DNA of 64,000 bases. Source: Baekduia soli (GTDB lineage: Bacteria; Actinomycetota; Thermoleophilia; Solirubrobacterales; Solirubrobacteraceae). Location of the stretch: the NCBI RefSeq assembly GCF_007970665.1, contig NZ_CP042430.1, forward strand, positions 310,001 through 374,000, read 5' to 3'. Below are positions 25,125-33,437 of the stretch, piece after piece; position 1 is the stretch's first letter; each line of letters begins with the position of its first letter. The notes beneath the pieces were generated by a model. The model saw only the letters and a list, made by a program, of their open reading frames with translations, was not told where the DNA came from and made no database searches. Position numbers and translations under genes: made by a program.

Positions 25125-25907
25125 ATGCCCGACCGCGTCGCGTTCGTCTCCAACGTGCGTCAGTTCGCCGGGCCGGGGACGTCGGCGGCACTCCTCGCAG
25201 ACGGGTTTCTCGTCGTTTGCCATGATCGGGCGTTCGCCGACCCTGAGCGGCGCGCCCACTTCGCCGCCCAGCACCCCGACCTCGACGTCTTGGCCGACCA
25301 GGAGCCAGACGCGGCTGTCGCGTCGGCGATCGCCAAGCACGGCCGACTGGACGTCGTCGTCACCAACGACCTCATCTTCAGCAGCATGTACGGGGAGCCG
25401 CCCGAACCGGCGGAGCCCGGTGAGGCGGTGTTCCGGCCCACCGCACTTGAGGACGCGAGCGTCGAGGAGTTCCGGGCGACGCTGGAGGCGCTGACCGTCC
25501 GGCCTTTCGCGGTCTGCCGCGCGGCACTGCCGACGTTGAAGGCACAGGGCGGCGGCATCATCATCTTCATCACGGCGGGCATGCACAACCGCGCCAACCC
25601 CCAGCTGCAGATGGGAAGCGCAGCGCGCACCGCAGCGACCAACCTCGCCCAGTCTCTGGCGGTCGACGCCGGGCCCCGCGGCGTGCAGGTGTTCGCGATC
25701 GGCCCGGCGTGGTTTCAGAACCCCACGTACTTTCCCGACGTCCATCGGGAGCAGTTCATGCCGATCGTCGAACGCGACGTGCCCTTGCGCCGGCTCGGAA
25801 CCCAAGAGGAGATGGGCGCCCTGGTGTCCTTCCTTGCCTCCGGCCGCGCGGCGCCGCTCACAGGCTCGTTCCTGCCCTTCGTGGGCGGCCTCATGGTCGG
25901 CACGTAG
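25125..25907 (+). CDS. SDR-fold protein lacking cofactor and catalytic motifs (halohydrin-dehalogenase-like?)
   Basis: A 260-aa protein with the general SDR outline (RVAFVSNVRQF first strand, LDVVVTND fourth, GGGIIIFITAGM fifth, VQVFAIGPAWFQNPTYF sixth, GSFLPFVGG end). The usual landmarks are missing. The glycine-rich TGxxxGIG is replaced by SNVRQFAGPG, NNAG by TNDLI, and the Tyr-x-x-x-Lys pair by QMGSAARTA. Halohydrin dehalogenases also lose the nucleotide motif but keep Ser-Tyr-Arg; here the Tyr is not evident. It may be a new cofactor-free SDR branch or a binding protein. It stands alone between gene-free stretches. The fold is fairly sure; the function is open. Confidence 0.75.
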   Translation: MPDRVAFVSNVRQFAGPGTSAALLADGFLVVCHDRAFADPERRAHFAAQHPDLDVLADQEPDAAVASAIAKHGRLDVVVTNDLIFSSMYGEPPEPAEPGEAVFRPTALEDASVEEFRATLEALTVRPFAVCRAALPTLKAQGGGIIIFITAGMHNRANPQLQMGSAARTAATNLAQSLAVDAGPRGVQVFAIGPAWFQNPTYFPDVHREQFMPIVERDVPLRRLGTQEEMGALVSFLASGRAAPLTGSFLPFVGGLMVGT

Positions 25908-26325
25908 CCGCCCTCTCTCCCCACGTCCGCGGGTCCTGGGCGGCAGCGCTGAGCGCAACCTGCCCGTCACTGCAGGTTGGGGAGCTGTCGTGCGTCGCAA
26001 CGAGAGCGCGACAGGCCGGTTTGGGCAACGCTGACGGGTATGACCGTCGACGCCAATGCGGCGCGACTGTCGATACCAGCTACGCGTTGCCGACGATGTC
26101 GGGTGGGCTGCGCCGCCACTTTCGCGACCGCAGCGGGGCTGCTCGGCCGCCGCGCGACCTTCAAGAACAGGCTGCTTCTCTGAATCGGGGATGTATTGCC
26201 CTGCGCGCCGACGTGGCGTCGAAAGCCAGGTCGACGATCACGGCGGCCGGCCTTCTTGGCCGGCCGCCGGCTCAACACCCGGACCCCAGCTCCTGGCCCG
26301 GCAATCCGGGTCGAGGAGTCGCTGT
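25908..26325. other. Convergent intergenic stretch
   Basis: Separates two convergent genes. Apart from the strong hairpin listed separately I see no gene or repeat. Confidence 0.55.
26241..26269. terminator. Strong hairpin terminator between convergent genes
   Basis: CGGCGGCCGGCC - TTCTT - GGCCGGCCGCCG is a perfect 12-bp GC stem with a 5-nt loop, 57 bp beyond the stop of the double-cupredoxin gene. No T-run follows on either strand, as is common in high-GC actinobacteria. It could serve both converging genes. Confidence 0.65.
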
Positions 26326-27405
26326 CTACTGCACGGTCACCGTCGCATGCATGAAGGGATGGATCAGGCAGTAGAACTCGTACGTGCCGGGCGCGTCAAA
26401 GCGCACGGAGCCCGAGCTGTTGAGGCGCGACGTCTGCGGGCTGGTGTCCATGACGCCGGTGTTCCAGAACCCGTTGCCGTGCGCTGCCGGCGTCAGCGAT
26501 GGCAAGTTCGGCGGCGGGTCGCTCGGGTACACGGCGGCCGGATCGAACACCGGCGAGTTGATCGAGGCGGCCAGCTTGCCCAGGTAGCTGTTGCTGTCCC
26601 TCATGGGGTCCCCAGGGCCGGTCGTCGCGGTGTGGACGTCGTAGGAGTTGGGGCTCATCTTGAACTGCAGCGTCGTGCCGATCGGCACCGTGACGGCGCT
26701 CGGGAAGAACGAGTATGTCTCGACGCCATGCGGGCCAGAGCTGCCGACGTACACGACCCCAGTGGGCGGGATCGTGTGGGCGTTGCGCTTGGCCTGCTTT
26801 TCGGCGGCGCTGACCTGACGCTCGATCGCCTTCGTATCCGCGGCGACCGACGCGACCCTCGCCCTGGCCGATTTCACGTGAACGACGCCCTTCATCCCGG
26901 GGTGGACGTCGCAGTAGTAGGTGTAGTCGCCGGTCTTGGTGAACCGGACCGTGAAGGGCTTCGGGTGGTTGGCGAACGGCAGCCCGCTCTCAACCCGCTT
27001 GGTGCCGTCGTAGACGACACTCTTGCCGTAGAGCATCTTGCCCAGCGCGGGTGTGAATCCCAGCTGATCTTGGCCGTTGAACCAGAACGGGTTGCCGGCG
27101 GCGTCCATAACCCCCGACAGCTTGGTGCCCGTCGCGCTGATCAACGGCAGCTGACGGGCGCCGCGGGTGGGGAAGTCAACCGTATGAAACCCACTCGGAT
27201 CGAACCGGACGTTCTGTCCGACGCGCACCGAGATGCTATGGGGAAAGAAGTCGTTGACGTCCGAGTTCAGCTTGTCGTTCAACGTCTTCTGAGCCGACGG
27301 CGGCACGCCCATATACACCGTCTTGACCTTCGCTTGGGCGGCCGTCGGGATCATCAGCAATGCTGCCGCCGCGGCGGCGATAGAGCTACGAGAGCGCAGA
27401 GACAA
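26326..27405 (-). CDS. Secreted double-cupredoxin protein
   Basis: A 359-aa exported protein with a signal peptide (about 1-25, cleavage near AQA-KV) and two cupredoxin domains, each with a full type-1 copper set. Domain 1 (about 26-180) has H74 in GFHTVDF and C165, H168, M171 in YCDVHPGM. Domain 2 (about 215-359) has H258 in YDVHTATT and C346, H349, M352 in YCLIHPFM. A Lys/Ala-rich helix of about 30 residues joins them. The start is TTG, backed by a perfect AGGAGG at 5 nt. Two copper centres in one chain suggest electron transfer or copper handling outside the cell. No respiratory genes are adjacent. Confidence 0.85.
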   Translation of the reverse strand: MSLRSRSSIAAAAAALLMIPTAAQAKVKTVYMGVPPSAQKTLNDKLNSDVNDFFPHSISVRVGQNVRFDPSGFHTVDFPTRGARQLPLISATGTKLSGVMDAAGNPFWFNGQDQLGFTPALGKMLYGKSVVYDGTKRVESGLPFANHPKPFTVRFTKTGDYTYYCDVHPGMKGVVHVKSARARVASVAADTKAIERQVSAAEKQAKRNAHTIPPTGVVYVGSSGPHGVETYSFFPSAVTVPIGTTLQFKMSPNSYDVHTATTGPGDPMRDSNSYLGKLAASINSPVFDPAAVYPSDPPPNLPSLTPAAHGNGFWNTGVMDTSPQTSRLNSSGSVRFDAPGTYEFYCLIHPFMHATVTVQ

Positions 27406-27975
27406 CTGGGCCTCCTGAGGTCGGGCTGACGCGGGAGCCCGATCCTAAGTCTGCCCGATGAGAGCGGGCAAGAAGGCTGTCCGCACACGCGTTCCAGCCC
27501 GGCTGCCGCCCCAGCCGACGGCCCGTCAGCCCGGCCCCGACGTCCCGTCCGGGCCGGGCTACGTAGCAGCGTCACGTCTTGGCTGCAGCGTCACTGCTGC
27601 GGGGCTGCCCACCCTGGGCCGGGCGCAGGGCCCACGAAGGGCACGAGTTGGCCGCTGCAACGCGCAGGCAGCCGCCCGGCGGCGCGTGAGCGTCGCGACG
27701 GTGCAGGGCTGCGGCGGAACAACACCTGGATGACACGAGCTATCGCGCCATCGAGCGGATGCTTTGTTGTGTCGGTGTGATCATCCATACGCTGACGCTT
27801 GACTTCTGGCGCCACTGCGCAAGAGTCGCGGAGACGACCGCCAGACGTCGCTCGGGTCCTGGTAACCGGCGCTCACTTGCTGCCCGGCAGGCACCCATGT
27901 CGTCGCAACACCATGGGTGCCACGGCTTGCCGGCCCCGGGGCTGGGTCGCCGCTGCCCGCTAGGAGAACATCACC
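27406..27975. other. Gene-free divergent stretch
   Basis: It contains the promoter and AGGAGG ribosome-binding site of the leftward cupredoxin gene and the promoter of the small rightward gene. No protein-like frame or RNA gene was recognised in the rest. Confidence 0.5.
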
Positions 27976-28200
27976 ATGAACACGAAGACCAAACTCACTC
28001 TGGCCTTCCCCTTGGGAGCCGCGGCGTACCAGGTGGCCTCGTTGACGGCGGCGTCGCTGGTGGATCTGCGAGCCGCGGCTATCGCCCTCCTGCAGGACGA
28101 GACACTCAGACGCTCCAACGACCCGCACGACGATGATCCGTGGAGGCTGCCCCACCAGAACGCCGCACTGTATCGGCGGCTGAGCTACAGCCACGACTGA
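27976..28200 (+). CDS. Small conserved-looking hypothetical protein
   Basis: A 74-aa product that I do not recognise. Its first half (LTLAFPLGAAAYQVASLTAAS) is hydrophobic enough for one membrane helix or a signal anchor. The second half is charged, with DPHDDDPWRLPHQN. The call rests on a good ribosome-binding site (AGGAG about 10 nt before ATG), natural amino acid composition and a hairpin downstream. It has no close neighbours, so no role can be suggested. Confidence 0.5.
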   Translation: MNTKTKLTLAFPLGAAAYQVASLTAASLVDLRAAAIALLQDETLRRSNDPHDDDPWRLPHQNAALYRRLSYSHD

Positions 28201-28699
28201 CCTCCTCGCCGTCGCGACCGCGACGCGTTGGCGAGGACGGCCAATCACGGGACCCACGCCGCCAACCGCATTCGCTTTGTGCGACGCTCGTTGTACGGAC
28301 CCTGCCGCCCGCAAACGGGCGACCTGCGCCGGAAGCTGGAGGAACCTTGGTCGAACGTCGAACGCCCGGCCTTGCAGGTAGCCGGGCGTTCTGGACCAAG
28401 ACGGCCGTTCGAATGCAGGGGGTGCGTTGCGGGCGGCACGCCAAACCTACTCAAACCTCACCGCGGCCTGCAAGGGACCCCGGTCAGGAGCCGACGGTCG
28501 GTCGTGGATCGGCTACGACGCAAAGCACGGCGATAGCCCCACGGTCCCCTCGCGCCTCAGCCGTGAGTCAACGGCGGTGGAAGGCCTCGACGAGCGGCCA
28601 GAGGCGAGCCTGGCGGTCCCTGGGCCCAGCCGCCGTGACGGCTCGAGTCGCTCGTGTGCCCTGGTGCTGCTCGGCGTGTTGAGACGCCAGACTGCCTCG
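28201..28699. other. Gene-free stretch with one hairpin
   Basis: It lies between the small gene and the GH43 gene. Only the hairpin listed separately stands out. The GH43 frame is open back to 28427, but that part has no protein-like composition. Confidence 0.5.
28360..28391. terminator. GC-rich hairpin, probable terminator
   Basis: GAACGCCCGGC - 10 nt - GCCGGGCGTTC forms a perfect 11-bp stem, about 160 bp after the small gene. TTCT at the 3' edge gives only a hint of a U-tract. Best explained as a transcription terminator of the small gene. Confidence 0.55.
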
Positions 28700-30172
28700 A
28701 TGCGACGCTTGGGTCTGCTGCTCGCCGCGCTGCTGCTCTCCGCGCCGACGTACTCGAACCCGGTGATTGACGGTGATCATCCGGATCCCAGCGTCGTGCG
28801 CGTCGGGGCTGTGTTTCTGGCGAGCGTGACGACCAGCGCTTGGGCGCCGGTGTTTCCGCTGTATCGGTCGCGTGATCTCGTCAACTGGCGCCCGATCGGT
28901 TCGGTGCTGCCGGTGCCGCCGGCCTGGACCAATGGGAAGTTCTGGGCGCCGGAGTTGGCGCACGAGCCGGGTCGGTATCTGGCGTATTGGGGTGCCGCGC
29001 GGCGCGATGGGCCGCCGTGCATCGCGCTCAGCACGGCAGCCCGTCCGCAAGGGCCGTGGCGGTATCGCGGCCGGGTGACCTGTCCGCCCTCGGGGGCGAT
29101 TGACGCTGCTCCGTTTCGCGACGTGGACGGCGGGCGGTGGTTGCTGTGGAAGCAGATGGGGCCGGGCAACGGCATTCGGATCCAGCGGCTGGGTCGTGGC
29201 GGCCTGCGTGTTCGCGGGCCGTCGGTTGCGCTGGTCAGGCCCGACACCCCGTGGGAGCAGGGCGTGACTGAGGCGCCGTCGCTGGTGTGGATCGGTGGAC
29301 GCTATCTGCTGTTCTACGCCGGCGGGCATTGCTGCCGGGTCCCGTGCTCCTACGGGGAGGGTGTGGCGCAGGCCGTGTCGCTGCTCGGTCCCTATGTCAA
29401 GGATCCGGCCAATCCGATTCTTGCCAGCGGCGAGGATTGGGCGTGTCCCGGGCACGGAACCGTGGTGGGCAGCGGGGCCGGGGGGCTGTTCTTGCTGCAC
29501 CACGCCTATAGGGCCACCGATGCCCAGGACCTCAGACGCCGCGTGCTGCTGGATCCCGTGGGCTTCGGACCCGACGGATGGCCGGTCATCGGCGCCGGCG
29601 GCATCTCGGTCTCGACTGCAGACAGCCCGCTGGGGCAGCCACAGCAGCCGGCGGCCGGCGGCTTCTCCGACGGATTCGACTCCGGCCTGGAGCCTGGGTG
29701 GGAGTGGCTCTTTGACGCTCGGCCCGATCTGTCGGTCGTCGGTGGGGGACTTGATGAGCGCTGCACCGGGGCCCTGAGCTTCGTCGCTCGGCAGGTGGCG
29801 GGCGACCGTGTCGCCGCAACGACCACCGTCGAGCCGCCGATGGGCGATGCGGCCGTCGGGCTTGCGGTCAATCTCGGCCGCGGGGTGCGCGGCGTCGAGC
29901 TGCGCCACGGGCGTGTGCGGTCGTTCGTGGCGTCGCCGTCCGGCGCAAGGACGGGCCGATCGGTGGCGGTGCCCGCCCGTCGGCGCGTGCAGTTGACGGT
30001 GACGCTCGCTCCTGGCGGCCACCTGGCCACCTACGTCGGTGACGGCGTCGGTGGCCAGCGGCGCGTCGATGCGGGTCCAGCCGCCAGCGGGGCGGTGCCC
30101 ACGCGGGTGGCCCTCACCTGCCGCGGACGAGGCACGGCCAGGTTCCTCTTCGCCCGTGCACACGTCGGATGA
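28700..30172 (+). CDS. Secreted GH43-family glycoside hydrolase
   Basis: A 490-aa product starting with a signal peptide (MRRLGLLLAALLLSAPTYS). A five-bladed-propeller GH43 domain (about 20-310) carries the three acidic residues expected: the base Asp in DGDHPDPSVV (D29), the pKa-modulating Asp in GAIDAAPFRDVDGG (D135) and the acid Glu in GVTEAPSLVW (E191). FWAPELAH is also typical. A C-terminal beta-sandwich-like part (about 340-490) follows, starting near FSDGFDS. It would act on arabinan, xylan or a similar polysaccharide outside the cell. Its last 59 nt overlap the 3' end of the convergent glycosyltransferase gene. Confidence 0.87.
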   Translation: MRRLGLLLAALLLSAPTYSNPVIDGDHPDPSVVRVGAVFLASVTTSAWAPVFPLYRSRDLVNWRPIGSVLPVPPAWTNGKFWAPELAHEPGRYLAYWGAARRDGPPCIALSTAARPQGPWRYRGRVTCPPSGAIDAAPFRDVDGGRWLLWKQMGPGNGIRIQRLGRGGLRVRGPSVALVRPDTPWEQGVTEAPSLVWIGGRYLLFYAGGHCCRVPCSYGEGVAQAVSLLGPYVKDPANPILASGEDWACPGHGTVVGSGAGGLFLLHHAYRATDAQDLRRRVLLDPVGFGPDGWPVIGAGGISVSTADSPLGQPQQPAAGGFSDGFDSGLEPGWEWLFDARPDLSVVGGGLDERCTGALSFVARQVAGDRVAATTTVEPPMGDAAVGLAVNLGRGVRGVELRHGRVRSFVASPSGARTGRSVAVPARRRVQLTVTLAPGGHLATYVGDGVGGQRRVDAGPAASGAVPTRVALTCRGRGTARFLFARAHVG

Positions 30173-31493
30173 TCATCGACCAGCCGGCGCTGCCACCCGC
30201 CAGCAGCGCGGGCATCAGGCGGACGTTGTGTCGCGCCTCGGAGACGAACACCACGTCGACGACGGTCGTCAGCACGATGAACGCCAGCAGGACGACGAGA
30301 CGCATGTCGCGGACGACGCCTATCGCGCCGAGCAGACCGAGCAACGCCACCCCCGCCAGAAGCCGGTGTTCCCAGGTGGCCCCGGGACCCGCACGGTGAC
30401 GGGTCCCGGCGTAGGCCCCGCCCCACATCCGCCAGAGCTTGCGCACCTCCATGCCGGCGAACGCCACCGGGCGCCCGAGCGCGTAGCGACGCAGGTTCTC
30501 CCGGGCGGCCGCGCGCAGCGCCGCATCGCGCGTCCGACCCGGGTACTGGGCGGCCACGGCGTCCAGGACCAGCTCCTCGGGCAGCGCAAAGGTCCTGACA
30601 TGCCGTGTGGCGGGATGAACGCGCCGCGTCTGAGCGGCGAACTGTCGCTTGACGCCGAAGATCGTGCCGTTGGCTGGCAGATCGGTGCCGACGAACAGGT
30701 TGGCGGCCCCCCCGTCGGTCACCGGGACGACATGGTGAGCGTGGCTGCTGGCAAAGACCGACCACGGCGCCATGACGGCCACGGCGCCCGAGAGCATCAC
30801 CGCCCCGGACATGAGGCCACGGCGCATGCCGCTGATGCGGCTCGCTGCCATCGTCACGACGAACGGGAGGAGTACCGCGACGGGCACCAGGTCGCCACGG
30901 ACCAGCGCCGCCAGTCCGAGCGTGCCCCCGGCCGCCAGGAAGCGGGTCGGCCGGCGACCTTGGTCTCTCATCGACCACGCCAGCATGAGCAGGGCCAGCA
31001 CGATCATCAGCGCGCCGAGCGTTTCGGTGCCGGTCGTCCCGCTGGCTCGCGAAAGCGGCTGGTAGACGGTCACCACGACACTCGCACCCAGGCCGGCCAG
31101 CGGCCCGGCAAGGGCCGCAGCAAGCAGGAAGGTGGCCGGGATCAGCAAGGTGCCCACAGCGACCTGAGCGCCGACGGCGGTCTGCCGATCCACAGGCTGA
31201 CCGGTGAGCTCGGCGGCGGCCGCAAACAGCAGTGGGGTGCCCGGCGCCCAGCGAAACGGCTGCTTGAGGCCGAGGTCTCCCCAGTGCCCGCGCTCTACGA
31301 CATCGCGCGCGAGCCGCAGGTACGCACGCTCATCGGCCGACAGACGTCCATGAGCAGGAGGCGCCCATCGCAGCTCCAACGCGGCGGAGGCGCTCATGAG
31401 GACGGCGATGGCCAGGGCGATCGTCAGCGCCGGGCGACGCGATACCCGGCGTGCGAGACGTCCCATCGCGAGGCCATCGCCTGGAGGATTCAT
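30114..31493 (-). CDS. GT39/ArnT-like membrane glycosyltransferase
   Basis: An integral membrane protein of 459 aa with about nine to ten hydrophobic segments. The N-terminal loop has a DE motif (RLSADERAYLRLARD), as in GT-C enzymes that take sugars from polyprenyl-phosphate donors. A C-terminal soluble tail is short. The ATG overlaps the stop of the second glycosyltransferase gene (ATGA), so the two form an operon. It most likely glycosylates a lipid, protein or surface polymer on the outer face of the membrane. Donor and acceptor cannot be told. Confidence 0.78.
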   Translation of the reverse strand: MNPPGDGLAMGRLARRVSRRPALTIALAIAVLMSASAALELRWAPPAHGRLSADERAYLRLARDVVERGHWGDLGLKQPFRWAPGTPLLFAAAAELTGQPVDRQTAVGAQVAVGTLLIPATFLLAAALAGPLAGLGASVVVTVYQPLSRASGTTGTETLGALMIVLALLMLAWSMRDQGRRPTRFLAAGGTLGLAALVRGDLVPVAVLLPFVVTMAASRISGMRRGLMSGAVMLSGAVAVMAPWSVFASSHAHHVVPVTDGGAANLFVGTDLPANGTIFGVKRQFAAQTRRVHPATRHVRTFALPEELVLDAVAAQYPGRTRDAALRAAARENLRRYALGRPVAFAGMEVRKLWRMWGGAYAGTRHRAGPGATWEHRLLAGVALLGLLGAIGVVRDMRLVVLLAFIVLTTVVDVVFVSEARHNVRLMPALLAGGSAGWSMIIRRVHGRRGTWPCLVRGR

Positions 31494-33130
31494 TGGCCGC
31501 TCGCAGGCTGCCGCTCGAGTAACAACGCCGACACCGTCGCGCGTCCAAAGCCATGCTGGGGGAGCACCGAGTCGATGACCCGCACGGTCGGGTCGGCGAG
31601 CCGGTCGTGCTGCACCCGCCGGGCCAGCTGGCGGATGCGCCGCGTCCACGGTGCGCTGGGGGCCGAGAAGCGCGGCTGCACGAGCAGGAGCTGCTGGCCG
31701 GACCGCAGACGTCGCAGCACCTGCGCGAACGTCGTAGCCGCCTCGGGCCGGTCCAGCCTGGCCATCGCGTCGCGCCAGTCCATGACCCCGGCATCGGCCA
31801 CGCGCCCCAGCGGAGTCGCGAAGCGCGTGCTTGGCGGCAGGTAGTAGTGCAGTACAGGGACCTCTTCGGGCTGCGTGGAGAACACCTGGACGCCGGCCGG
31901 CAAGACCGGGCCCAGGCGCTGGGCGACCTCGGCGACATTGCTCTTGTGCGCCATCGCAGCGTGGGTGGGCTTGCCATACCAGGAGCCCACGAAGATGACG
32001 GCGAGTACCGCTACGGCGACCGGTCCGGCGCGCGACAGGGCCGCGGCGATCACGATCGCCACGGGCGCGAGGACGATCACGAGGTAGCGCAACGCCCACG
32101 CCGGGGAGGAGAGGTTCGACCAGGCATAGGCGACCGCGAACGTCAGCAGGGCCACGCCCGCGGTGGCCAGCGCCGCACGCCGGACCGCCGGGTACCGATC
32201 TGCACGCAGCAGCTGGCCACAGCCCGCCAACGCAAACAGCAGCAACACGGTCTCCGGCACGCGGCCACCCAGCAGCCGCTCAAAGGCGGTGCTGATCGAC
32301 TTCCAATGGGGCGCGTGAGACCACGGCGCGCCGGTGTGCTGAGCCTGGACGACGACAATGGGAAGCCAGGGCAGGAACAGCACGAGCGCGCCACCGAACC
32401 CGATCGCGCCCGAGATCATCAGCTGCCGGCGCAACGGGCGGCCGCTCGCCGCCACCAAACAGAGCCAGACCAGACCAGCCGCCGCGACATAGAACAATCC
32501 CCAGTTGTGGGTGTACATGACCGCAGCCAACGCCCCGGCGACACCCAGCGCCCAGCCCCGATGGCCGGGCGCGACCACGAAGGCGCGCAGGAAGGCGCCG
32601 GTCGCGAGCAGCCCCATCAACAACAACATGGAGTACATGCGAACTTCAATCGCGTACGTCGCGGCAAACGGATCGAGCGCCACCAACACCGCAGCAAACA
32701 CTCCCGCCCGCCGTCCGAATACGCCGCCCGTCGCCCAGAACGCCGCTGGGATCGCCAGCACCGCGAACAGCAGTGACAGCACATGTCCTGACCTGACCGT
32801 CGAGCCCAGCACCGCGGTCCAGACATGAAGGAGCATGTAGAACAACGGTGGCGCGCCGTCCTGGCGCAGCACGCCCGGAATCGCCCACAACGGATGATGA
32901 GCCACACCGAACGAGATCCCCTCATCGATCCACAACGGCGCACCGAGATCACGCGTGCGGGCATGAACGGCCCAGGCCATCAACCCGACAAGCGCGACGA
33001 ATACCGGCAGCCGACCAGCGATCAGGCGATCGACCCGGGGGCGTGACCGCCGGTGGCCGAGCCGCAGCGTGGTCGTCACGGGCGCATGCTGACGCCAGCA
33101 GGCCCAGAACTTCTGACACGAGGTGGTCAC
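31490..33130 (-). CDS. GT39-like membrane glycosyltransferase (PMT_2 type)
   Basis: A 546-aa integral membrane protein. After a basic N-terminus and a first helix, the loop APLWIDEGISFGVAHHPLW carries the GT-C catalytic DE pair, followed by RQDGAPPLFYMLLHVW and IEVRMYSMLLLMGLLA, typical of the PMT_2/mannosyltransferase group. About nine to eleven membrane helices are followed by a periplasmic domain from about residue 400. The GTG start preceded by GAGG at 8 nt is preferred to a GTG 14 codons upstream. It is operonic with the other glycosyltransferase, and together they may decorate a cell-wall polymer. Confidence 0.8.
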   Translation of the reverse strand: MTTSCQKFWACWRQHAPVTTTLRLGHRRSRPRVDRLIAGRLPVFVALVGLMAWAVHARTRDLGAPLWIDEGISFGVAHHPLWAIPGVLRQDGAPPLFYMLLHVWTAVLGSTVRSGHVLSLLFAVLAIPAAFWATGGVFGRRAGVFAAVLVALDPFAATYAIEVRMYSMLLLMGLLATGAFLRAFVVAPGHRGWALGVAGALAAVMYTHNWGLFYVAAAGLVWLCLVAASGRPLRRQLMISGAIGFGGALVLFLPWLPIVVVQAQHTGAPWSHAPHWKSISTAFERLLGGRVPETVLLLFALAGCGQLLRADRYPAVRRAALATAGVALLTFAVAYAWSNLSSPAWALRYLVIVLAPVAIVIAAALSRAGPVAVAVLAVIFVGSWYGKPTHAAMAHKSNVAEVAQRLGPVLPAGVQVFSTQPEEVPVLHYYLPPSTRFATPLGRVADAGVMDWRDAMARLDRPEAATTFAQVLRRLRSGQQLLLVQPRFSAPSAPWTRRIRQLARRVQHDRLADPTVRVIDSVLPQHGFGRATVSALLLERQPASGQ

Positions 33131-33437
33131 GGTGCTTCCCTCGGCAGACGACTCGGTGCAGGCTTCAAACACACTCGTGTAGAAGAGTGCCCGCTCATTC
33201 CCGTTCAGCAGGGTGGATGAATTGATGACGCAGGCGTCGGTGCCAGGGCAGAGTGTGCCCTACACCGACCCTCAGAGGGAGATATCGAAGTACCCACCCA
33301 GGCCCCCGATCCCATGACCGCGATTCGCACGCCCTCCAACCGCGAATTGATCCCGGCGCCCGGCCTGCGGCCGAGAAGCGTGCATCGACGCCGGTCCCAC
33401 CGCATGCACCACGCATGGCCGGAGAGGTGGGGTCAGG
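33131..33437. other. Intergenic stretch between glycosyltransferase operon and sensor kinase gene
   Basis: No gene recognised. AGGGCA-GAGTG-TGCCCT (33245-33261) can form a small 6-bp hairpin that might end transcription of the two-component operon. The promoter of the glycosyltransferase genes must lie at the left end. Confidence 0.45.
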
